This document shows, piece after piece, positions 31,482 to 37,459 of a stretch of DNA of 37,459 bases. A model generated the notes under the pieces. It saw only the letters and a list, made by a program, of their open reading frames with translations. It had not been told where the DNA came from and searched no databases. Positions within the stretch are counted from its first letter, which is position 1. Each line of letters opens with the position of its first letter. This DNA comes from Planctomycetota bacterium (GTDB taxonomy: Bacteria; Planctomycetota; UBA1135; GCA-002686595), in the NCBI GenBank assembly GCA_020638855.1, contig JACKHT010000019.1, positions 1 through 37,459 on the forward strand, read 5' to 3'. Made by a program: the position numbers and the translations under genes.

Positions 31482-32281
31482 GCCAAAACCTGCAACCCAA
31501 GGTCCAAACCGCCGGTTTGCGCGGGTCCCACGTGCTCGTCACCGGTGCGGGGACCGGCATCGGCCGCGCGATCGCCGAGCGGCTGGCGCGTGAGGGAGCG
31601 GTGTTGAGCCTACTCGCCCGCGACGCGGCTCGACTGGAAGGTGTGGCCGACAGCCAAGGTGCCCCCAAGCCTTTTGTCGCCGCCTGCGACATCCGCGATC
31701 GGGCCGCCACGGCCCGTGCCGTGGAGCAGGCCTGCCGAGTCCACGGTCCGCTGTACGCGGCCGTGGCCAACAGCGGCATCGGTGGTTCCAACGAGCCCGG
31801 CGAAGGCGACCGCTTCGATGACTTGGTCGCCACCAACCTGACCGGAACCTACAACACGCTGCGCGCTGCCCAAGCGCACTTGATGCCGGCCAAGAACGGT
31901 CGGCGACACCTGTTGGCGACCGCTTCGATCTTGGCGCGCATTGGCGTGGCGGGCTACACCGGGTACTGCGCTTCGAAGGCGGGCATCACCGGTTTGGTGC
32001 GCGCCCTGGCAGCCGAGTTGGCTGGCGAAGGGGTGCAGGTCAACGCCATCGCCCCCGGTTGGGTCAACACCGACATGGCTTGGGAAGGAATCGACGGGAT
32101 CGCCAAAGGCACGGGTTCCACCCAGAAAGAGGCCTACCAAATGGCCATGTCCGACGTGCCGCTGGGATGCATGGGCGAGCCCGAACAGGTGGCTGGCCTC
32201 GTGGCCTACCTGCTGGGCCCCGACGCCCTGGGCACCACCGGCCAGTGCATCGATATGAATGGTGGCGCGTTCATGCATTGA
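31478..32281 (+). CDS. Short-chain dehydrogenase/reductase
   Basis: This 267-aa NAD(P)-dependent oxidoreductase has the classical SDR layout: the Rossmann motif TGAGTGIG (22-29), ANSGIGG in place of NNAG, and the catalytic Ser150, Tyr163 and Lys167 in the ASILARIGVAGYTGYCASK region. PGWVNTDM and a FabG-like end (TGQCIDMNGGAFM) follow. It is translationally coupled to trxB. The residue after the second strand (ARDAAR) gives a mild preference for NADPH, but this is not decisive. The substrate is unknown. The gap after the gene (32282-32337) has no clear terminator. Confidence 0.92.
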   Translation: MSQNLQPKVQTAGLRGSHVLVTGAGTGIGRAIAERLAREGAVLSLLARDAARLEGVADSQGAPKPFVAACDIRDRAATARAVEQACRVHGPLYAAVANSGIGGSNEPGEGDRFDDLVATNLTGTYNTLRAAQAHLMPAKNGRRHLLATASILARIGVAGYTGYCASKAGITGLVRALAAELAGEGVQVNAIAPGWVNTDMAWEGIDGIAKGTGSTQKEAYQMAMSDVPLGCMGEPEQVAGLVAYLLGPDALGTTGQCIDMNGGAFMH

Positions 32282-32337
32282 GCTTGGGCCTAGTTGGGGC
32301 ACCCGATCATGCTTGCCAAAAGCCTCGCGCACTCGGG

Positions 32338-33909
32338 CTACGGCACAAAAAGGTGCGCTGTGGTGCTCGAGAAGTTCGAGGTCATCGTCGGGTTGGAATC
32401 GCGGTACCAAGCTTGGAAGTACCACGTCTCACCAGCCAAGATCGCGACGCGACCGGTCGGTTGCGGCAGCGACGCGAAGTCCAAGCTGAGTTCCGCTTGG
32501 CCGAAGGAATCGGCCTGTTGGATTTCTTGAGGGGCTCCAAAGCGCCCGATGCTGCCCCCGAGGCAAAGTTCGCCCTCGCTGCCACCTGGCAGGGGAACCA
32601 AGCCAGGAGCGCGCGAGGCCAGCAATAGGCAGGTGACTCCGGGCGGCAAGCCTTCGACGCTCAGGGCGAGGCCTGGGCCCGACAGGTACCCATAGCCCAG
32701 CGCACGCAGCGTGGCGGGGCCCCCGGTGCTGTTGGCCTGCCCTGGATCGCAACCGTGGGTTCCCACCTCTAGCGCCGGCGCGACCAAGTACGCGAGGTAA
32801 GCATGCTCCACGTTCTGCGCGTCGCGTCCGAGTCCCAGCACGGCATCGCCCGTCGGGGCGAGCGTGATGGCGCGGGTCAAGGTGAAGCCGCTGGGCAAGT
32901 TCACGCCCGCCGCAAGCAGCGCATCTTCCAGGGCCACGGCGCCTTGCCCAGCGCGCCACAGGAAAGCTCCGGTGTAACTCGAATGCCCCCACACGATGCT
33001 GTTTTGCGCTTGTCCCAGAATTACGGAACCATTCTGGTTGCTCGCGAGGCAGTAGCTGGTTCCCTGGGGGAGCAGGAGCTCTTCGATGGGCTGACCAGAG
33101 ACCCGCCGCAGGGCCACACTCGGCTGACCGCTGGCGGGCCCTAGCCCCGAGCCGAAGATCACCGCGCCGTCGGCGGAAATCCCACGGGCCAAGAAGTCTT
33201 TAGCAGGTTGTGCGATGGCTTGCATGCCTGCAGCGTTGGTCCAAACAAAGCCGCCCTCCACGGACCAGGAATTGCCCAGCATGTCGACTTGGATTTCCAC
33301 GCTGCAGTTTCCCACTACGATCGATTCGTCGTAGCTTGCGGCGAGCGCGTAGCCAGAATCTTCGCCCCCGGGGAGTTCGCCGAGGGGTTCGGGTTGTCCC
33401 GAGCTGTCCCATCGGCATGCCGTGATGGGATCGCTGGAAAGGTTGAAGCCTGGGTGTTCGAACGAACCGAGCACGAACTGGCCGTCCCCGCTCACGGCTT
33501 GGGTCGTCGCCACGCCGGTGCCGCCCGCCGGGGCGGGCAAGGGCAGCAGGCCGAGCGCTGCACTCCAACGCTGCGCCCGAACGTCCTGGGCACCTCCCCC
33601 TGCGGGCACGGAAGCATAGGCATAGACCTCACCGTGCGCGTCCATCGCTGGGCCGTAGGCCGAACTGCCGAGCGTGGGCGGTGGACCCGGCGGCATCAGG
33701 ACCGATGGACCATCGTCATGGGCCCATAGTGCGACTTGGAGTTGCGAGACGTGCAGCAGGGTCCGCGCCCCGTGCTCGGCGACGTTGCCCCGGCCGATGT
33801 ACGCGCCGCCAAAACTTCCCAAATCCACAAAGCGCCCCAACGATGTTTGAGCCAGCGCGAGGCTTGGCATGAGGATCGCAAGCGAACCGACGAGTGCCTT
33901 CGTATTCAT
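32338..33909 (-). CDS. Secreted HAF-repeat-like protein with planctomycete-type C-terminal module
   Basis: This 523-aa exported protein has a signal peptide (MNTKALVGSLAILMPSLALAQ). Most of the chain contains repeats like those of the HAF family of extracellular proteins: AVSGDGQFVLGSFE, AASYDESIVVGNCS, GISADGAVIFGSG, ASNQNGSVILGQA and LAPTGDAVLGLG. These are units of about 45-60 residues, probably beta-propeller blades. The last 120 residues form a distinct beta module with CDPGQANSTGGPATLRALG, CLGGSIGRF and GETWYFQAWYRDSNPTMTSNF. I associate this with secreted proteins of certain planctomycetes, where it recurs at C-termini. It is the main clue to the host. No enzyme active site is seen. 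It is divergent from the glycosyltransferase pair. Confidence 0.85.
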   Translation of the reverse strand: MNTKALVGSLAILMPSLALAQTSLGRFVDLGSFGGAYIGRGNVAEHGARTLLHVSQLQVALWAHDDGPSVLMPPGPPPTLGSSAYGPAMDAHGEVYAYASVPAGGGAQDVRAQRWSAALGLLPLPAPAGGTGVATTQAVSGDGQFVLGSFEHPGFNLSSDPITACRWDSSGQPEPLGELPGGEDSGYALAASYDESIVVGNCSVEIQVDMLGNSWSVEGGFVWTNAAGMQAIAQPAKDFLARGISADGAVIFGSGLGPASGQPSVALRRVSGQPIEELLLPQGTSYCLASNQNGSVILGQAQNSIVWGHSSYTGAFLWRAGQGAVALEDALLAAGVNLPSGFTLTRAITLAPTGDAVLGLGRDAQNVEHAYLAYLVAPALEVGTHGCDPGQANSTGGPATLRALGYGYLSGPGLALSVEGLPPGVTCLLLASRAPGLVPLPGGSEGELCLGGSIGRFGAPQEIQQADSFGQAELSLDFASLPQPTGRVAILAGETWYFQAWYRDSNPTMTSNFSSTTAHLFVP

Positions 33910-34000
33910 CAGGTGGGCATCCGAGCTATGGGCTGGAGGGGACGTGTGGGTTGCCCTGAAGGTACCGATCGGCCTGGAAACGTCCCGTTAAGCTCCGAAT

Positions 34001-34037
34001 GGGATCGCCTCGGCGGCCAGCCGAGGCGTTGGATCCC
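34001..34037. repeat. Strong inverted repeat in divergent intergenic region
   Basis: Nine-base arms cgcctcggc (34006-34014) and gccgaggcg (34020-34028) enclose the loop ggcca. Outer arms gggat (34001-34005) and atccc (34033-34037) extend it past a 4-nt bulge. It lies 92 nt from one start codon (33909) and 152 nt from the other (34189). It may be a cruciform or hairpin in a leader, or an operator. The rest of 33910-34188 holds no gene. Confidence 0.55.
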
Positions 34038-34149
34038 GCAGGAAGGACCCCTGGCGCCCTTCGCGACCATGTGTCGATTCGAACCCCATCCTGCCCAACC
34101 CAGGTCCCTCCCGTCCCTCGGAATGGGGCTTGGGGAGGGTGCGGCGTGC

Positions 34150-34185
34150 TTGGAACGGGCCCTTGCCGGGGTATAGGGTGGCAAG
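34150..34185 (+). promoter_or_regulatory. Promoter of glycosyltransferase pair with flanking inverted repeat
   Basis: TTGGAA (34150-34155), a 16-nt spacer and TATAGG (34172-34177, continuing GT) form a promoter-like pair. The box ends 11 nt before the ATG at 34189. CTTGCC (34162-34167) and GGCAAG (34180-34185) make a 6-bp inverted repeat centred on the -10 box. This could be an operator that blocks polymerase, or a chance hairpin. Confidence 0.4.
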
Positions 34186-34188
34186 ACC

Positions 34189-36447
34189 ATGCGAATCGCC
34201 TTCGTCACCGCACGTTTTCGCCCTGATTCGCCCAAAGGGCACGATCAGCACACCGTTTCCCTGGTGAAGGCCCTCAAGCTCCTGGGGCTCGAAGTGGAAG
34301 TCTTCGCCCCCCGGGACATCGCTGGGCTCCATCCGTTGGCCCAACGCCGCGAAGAGTGGCACGGTGTGGGGGTTACTTGGCTGCATGGAGGCGAGCAGGC
34401 CAGTCCGGTCGAATGGGCCCAGGCCCTCGATGCGTTCTTTGAGCGCGAGAGTCCGGATGTGGTGCACTTCGACACGATGGTCGGGGATGGCATCGCGCTG
34501 GCCGAAGTGGTGCGCACCCGGGGGCTGGCATCGCTCGTGCACTTGAACGACTACCGGACCCTGGGCCAGGACGCCCGTGCCCTCGGTGCGGACCTGGTGC
34601 CCTACGACGCCGAGGACATGGAGGCGCGCGCGCGCGGGTTGCTGGTGGATCGTCTGCTCGACCAGCATCCCGGCTTGGGTCGCCATGGGGGGCACTTGAT
34701 CCCCGAGTTGGTCGAGCCGCCCTTTTGGGAGCACCTGCAAGCGCTCTTGCACGGACCCGAAGCGGAAGGCTTGGAAGCGGCCCGCGACGAGGTGCAAACC
34801 TATCGCGAACGCAGCGCTCGGGCCTTCGAGTCCTGGTCGGCGCGTTTCGCCAACTCGCGTTGGTTGTCCGCCTACTTCGAGGAAGTCCTGGGAACTTCAG
34901 TCGATGGTCTTCTGCCGGGGGTGGAGCGCAGCACCTTCGCTGGCTTGGTTCCGCCGCGCGCGGGGCGTGGCCCGGTGCGCTTCGGTTTTGTAGGCGAGAT
35001 GGACAAAGCTTCCGGAGCGCTGTTGTTGCTCGACGCGTTTGCAGGGCTCGACGGGCGAGCGGAGTTGCGCCTGTTTGGTTCGGGTGACGATCGGCTCTTC
35101 ATGCGCATCCTGCGGGGCCATGCCCAGGAGGTGGGCGCCCGTTGGTACGGCGCCCCCGAAGCAGGAACGCGCGCGCAGATCTTCGATCGCATCGATGTGC
35201 TGGTGGTGCCGAGCCTTTGGGCGGAAAGCGCACCCTATGAGGTCTTGGAGGCCCTGGCCGCCCGGCGTCCGGTGATCGTGTGCGACTTGGAGCCCACTTG
35301 CGAAGCGGTCGAGCATGGGCAAACCGGCTGGCACTTCGCCGCTGGCGACGTGGGTGCCCTGCGTGCGGCCATGCTGCGCTTCGTCGAGCAACCCGAACTC
35401 TTGCAGCAGTTCGAAGCGAACATACCAATCCCGCGGGACATCACCGAAGAGGCCCGGGAGTGGGCCGATGCCTATGCCGTCGCGATCGCGACCAAGGCCT
35501 CCAGCACCCTCGAAGCCCAAGCGCCGCCGCACCTGGAAGCCCTCGCCGAGCGCTACCACGAATTGCAGCGACTGCCCACGCGCGAGCTGTTCGAAAAGGT
35601 CGTGGGGGGATTGATGGGCTTGTCCGCGCGCATGGGCGTCGAGCTGGACCCCGCCGAGGCGCTTGTCCGGGCCGTGGCGGCGGGGGGGCCGGGGCGCGAT
35701 GTGCGTTTGGCCTATGAACGCATCCACGAGTGGCTCGAAGGCCACGCCGAGGACCTCAAGCTGGGCCGCCAACAATTGCTCGAGCAAGAAGCACACCTGC
35801 GCCGCGAACGCGAACAGGTTCAGGAGCGCGAGCAGTCCATGACTCTCGAGTGGCAGGGGCAATCGCACGAACTCGGTACCCTGCGCCAGGCTTTGGAGAA
35901 GGCCACCACCCAAAGCGAAGAGGCGCTCGAGCGCATGCGCCAATTCGAGCGTGAAGCGATCGAGCGCGTGCGTGCCAGCGAGCGCCGGCATGCCGAAACC
36001 ATCCAGCGCGACCGACAACTGCGCGTGCACTTGGGCACCTTGGCGAGCCGTTTGCTTTCGGCGGCCGAAGCCCCGGTCCGCGCGGGTGAAGCCATCGAAC
36101 CCGAGGACGTCGAGGCCGTGATGGAGGCTTTGATGACGGTCACGCGCCGCACCCAAGAAGAGATCGCCTGGCGGCGGGGTGAAATGGCCCGGGCCAAGCA
36201 GGCCTCCACCGGGTTCCTGGCCCGCCTGGTAGGTGGCGAGGCAACTTCGGTGATGCGCGATTGGGACGAAATTCCCATGCCGCAACGCCCCATGGAGCCC
36301 GCCGCATGGATGGGGTCCGATGCCCAAGCGAATCTGGCCTTCCGACCCAGCGCTGCGGCGGGTTCCCCGGCCCGCGATATCCCCGTCGAGCTTCCGAACT
36401 TCGAACCCACCCCGTCCGCTGGCTCCCAAACGGAGATCTCCTCATGA
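34189..36447 (+). CDS. Glycosyltransferase family 4 with C-terminal coiled coil
   Basis: This 752-aa cytoplasmic or membrane-associated glycosyltransferase has a GT-B fold. The N-terminal domain begins MRIAFVTARFRPDSPKGHDQHTVSL. The nucleotide-sugar domain has FGFVGEMDKASGALLLLDAF and VPSLWAESAPYEVLEALAARRPVIV, with the family E-x7-E pattern around the ESAPYEVLEAL stretch. DVGALRAAM and the following residues complete the domain by about residue 430. The rest is unlike standard GT4 enzymes. It is a helical region with a long coiled coil (about 515-625, Glu/Arg/Gln heptads such as LRREREQVQEREQ) and a Pro/Ser-rich end. This may tether or oligomerise the enzyme. It is coupled to the next gene by ATGA. 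The sugar and acceptor are unknown. Confidence 0.88.
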   Translation: MRIAFVTARFRPDSPKGHDQHTVSLVKALKLLGLEVEVFAPRDIAGLHPLAQRREEWHGVGVTWLHGGEQASPVEWAQALDAFFERESPDVVHFDTMVGDGIALAEVVRTRGLASLVHLNDYRTLGQDARALGADLVPYDAEDMEARARGLLVDRLLDQHPGLGRHGGHLIPELVEPPFWEHLQALLHGPEAEGLEAARDEVQTYRERSARAFESWSARFANSRWLSAYFEEVLGTSVDGLLPGVERSTFAGLVPPRAGRGPVRFGFVGEMDKASGALLLLDAFAGLDGRAELRLFGSGDDRLFMRILRGHAQEVGARWYGAPEAGTRAQIFDRIDVLVVPSLWAESAPYEVLEALAARRPVIVCDLEPTCEAVEHGQTGWHFAAGDVGALRAAMLRFVEQPELLQQFEANIPIPRDITEEAREWADAYAVAIATKASSTLEAQAPPHLEALAERYHELQRLPTRELFEKVVGGLMGLSARMGVELDPAEALVRAVAAGGPGRDVRLAYERIHEWLEGHAEDLKLGRQQLLEQEAHLRREREQVQEREQSMTLEWQGQSHELGTLRQALEKATTQSEEALERMRQFEREAIERVRASERRHAETIQRDRQLRVHLGTLASRLLSAAEAPVRAGEAIEPEDVEAVMEALMTVTRRTQEEIAWRRGEMARAKQASTGFLARLVGGEATSVMRDWDEIPMPQRPMEPAAWMGSDAQANLAFRPSAAAGSPARDIPVELPNFEPTPSAGSQTEISS

Positions 36448-37385
36448 ACCCGCGCGTTTCGATCATCCAACACTTCACCGGGGACTTGGGGGCGTTGGGC
36501 GCCCACCTGCCCGAGCTGATGCGCGAATTGCAGGCCCGCGGCGCGGGGGACGAGGTGCTCTTGGTGGACGACACCGGCACCGGGGAATTGGAGTCTTGGG
36601 CTCTCGAACACTTTCCCGCCGTACGGGTCGTGGTCAAGAATCGGCGCGAAGGGCGCTCGAAGGCACACTTGATGGGAGCCCAAGCCGCTAGCGGTGAGTT
36701 CCTCTTCCTGCTCGGGCCCGAAGTTCGCATGCAACGGGGATGCTTGGGGCCGCTGATCGCCGCCTTGCAAGGACCCAACGTCTACGCCGCGACCCCGCGC
36801 ATCCTGCAGGGTCCGGGCGGCGAGCCCGAAATGCCGGGGCCCCTGGCCATCGAACAAGGTCGCCCCGTGGTGCTTCCTAGTTCGGTCGGTGCGGACGAGA
36901 CGCACCTGCGGCCGGTGCCCTTTGCGGGCGGCTCGGCGCTCTTCGTGCGGCGCGACGCGTTCCTGGCCCACGCGGGCTTCGATGCGTTGTTCCCTTCGCC
37001 CTACTGGGAGGATGTGGACTTGGGGTTGACCGTTTGGCGCCAGGGCATGCGCATCTTGGAGGTACCCCAAGCCGTCGTCGAACGCCATCCCGTTGAGTCT
37101 ATGGAAGTCCTGACGGTACCGGCGGTCGACCGGGCTGCGATCGAACGCGGCCGCCTGTTGTTGCAGTGGAAGCACCTGGACAGCCGCGCGGGTGCCGCCG
37201 AACACGTGCAAGGCCTATGGCGCGATGCGGTCGATGCGGCCCTGGGAGATTGGCGCGAAGAGCTCGTTTGGCTGGCCATGGCGCTCGATGACCTGGGTGC
37301 GGTGACTGATTCTCGAGCGGCTGTCCATCCGGTCCAGCGCACGGTGGCTGACGCCTTGCGATTGAGCGATCCGACCCGTTTGTAG
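36444..37385 (+). CDS. Glycosyltransferase family 2-like protein
   Basis: This 313-aa protein begins MNPRVSIIQHFTGDLGALGAHL. It has the GT-A pattern of family 2: VLLVDDTGTGELESW, RREGRSKAHLMGAQAASGEFLFLLGPEVRM and AGGSALFVRRDAFL, followed by PYWEDVDLGLTVWRQGMRI, which is the ED acceptor-base motif. The usual DDGS and DxD are replaced by DDTG and GPE, so metal binding may differ from the norm. GGAG 9 nt upstream and the ATGA overlap with the GT4 gene favour coupled translation. Together they probably build a surface glycan. The last 74 nt of the window contain no recognisable feature. Confidence 0.85.
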   Translation: MNPRVSIIQHFTGDLGALGAHLPELMRELQARGAGDEVLLVDDTGTGELESWALEHFPAVRVVVKNRREGRSKAHLMGAQAASGEFLFLLGPEVRMQRGCLGPLIAALQGPNVYAATPRILQGPGGEPEMPGPLAIEQGRPVVLPSSVGADETHLRPVPFAGGSALFVRRDAFLAHAGFDALFPSPYWEDVDLGLTVWRQGMRILEVPQAVVERHPVESMEVLTVPAVDRAAIERGRLLLQWKHLDSRAGAAEHVQGLWRDAVDAALGDWREELVWLAMALDDLGAVTDSRAAVHPVQRTVADALRLSDPTRL

Positions 37386-37459
37386 CGCCCGCGAGCGATT
37401 TGTTTCGTAACTGACTGGCTTTGGTGTGGAAGCCACCCGTCAAGCCGCATACACGCCCG

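Noticed and set aside
34075..34090. tRNA T-arm-like ggttcgaatc (minus strand)
   Set aside because: The flanking bases do not form a T-stem, and no acceptor, D- or anticodon arm is found around it.
1..37459. CRISPR arrays, insertion sequences, prophage or integron features
   Set aside because: No spaced direct repeats, no transposase or integrase motifs and no terminal inverted repeats were found. The only direct repeats are the two short 12-bp arrays.

Overview
The window is GC-rich, densely coded bacterial chromosome. It has no rRNA or tRNA genes, no CRISPR array, and no insertion sequences or phage genes that I can see. The best guess at the host is a member of Planctomycetota. This rests mainly on the secreted protein at 32338-33909: its C-terminal module (CLGGSIGRF and GETWYFQAWYRD motifs) resembles a repeated C-terminal module I associate with secreted proteins of the poorly studied Poly30/Saltatorellus-like planctomycetes. 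The scarcity of Shine-Dalgarno sequences, the large coiled-coil and low-complexity proteins and the absence of compact classical operons are compatible with this. The assignment is an inference, not a proof.

Layout. (1) 1-6.9 kb: the 3' part of a Tex-type RNA-binding protein; a membrane-anchored coiled-coil protein of unknown function; PTS enzyme I; and a protein made of four Myb/SANT-like repeats. (2) 6.95-12.5 kb: a DnaE2-like polymerase III alpha subunit, divergent from an unknown polytopic membrane protein. (3) 12.5-23.2 kb: a five-gene copper/silver efflux operon on the minus strand. It runs from a Cys-rich secreted protein through CusC, CusB and CusA homologues to a P1B-1 ATPase, and the last four genes are tightly coupled. 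(4) 23.3-30.4 kb: scattered metabolic and repair genes, namely a monooxygenase/Old Yellow Enzyme fusion of the 2-aminobenzoyl-CoA type, an HMA-like lipoprotein without its CxxC, a Y-family polymerase, a short GlpD-like oxidase, an ArsC-family protein and an inositol-monophosphatase-family protein. (5) 30.5-37.4 kb: a thioredoxin reductase-SDR pair, a secreted HAF-repeat-like protein, and a pair of glycosyltransferases (GT4 with a long coiled-coil tail, then GT2), cut close to the window end.

How the genes work together. The copper operon is the one clear functional system. The ATPase moves Cu(I)/Ag(I) out of the cytoplasm, and CusCBA exports it across the envelope. YHS, heavy-metal-binding and DUF3347-like modules on the ATPase and the adaptor, together with the Cys-rich first protein, would handle metal in the periplasm. 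trxB and the SDR are translationally coupled, as are the two glycosyltransferases. The two translesion-type polymerases are 16 kb apart and do not form an imuA-imuB-dnaE2 cassette. Several genes have a TANNNT (-10-like) hexamer only 6-11 nt before the start codon, which suggests leaderless or near-leaderless mRNAs. The most unusual items are the four-module copper adaptor, the four-repeat SANT-like protein, the Y-family polymerase with Leu at the steric-gate position, the HMA domain without metal ligands, and the unknown 605-aa membrane protein. I do not see a complete, clearly unprecedented multi-gene system.
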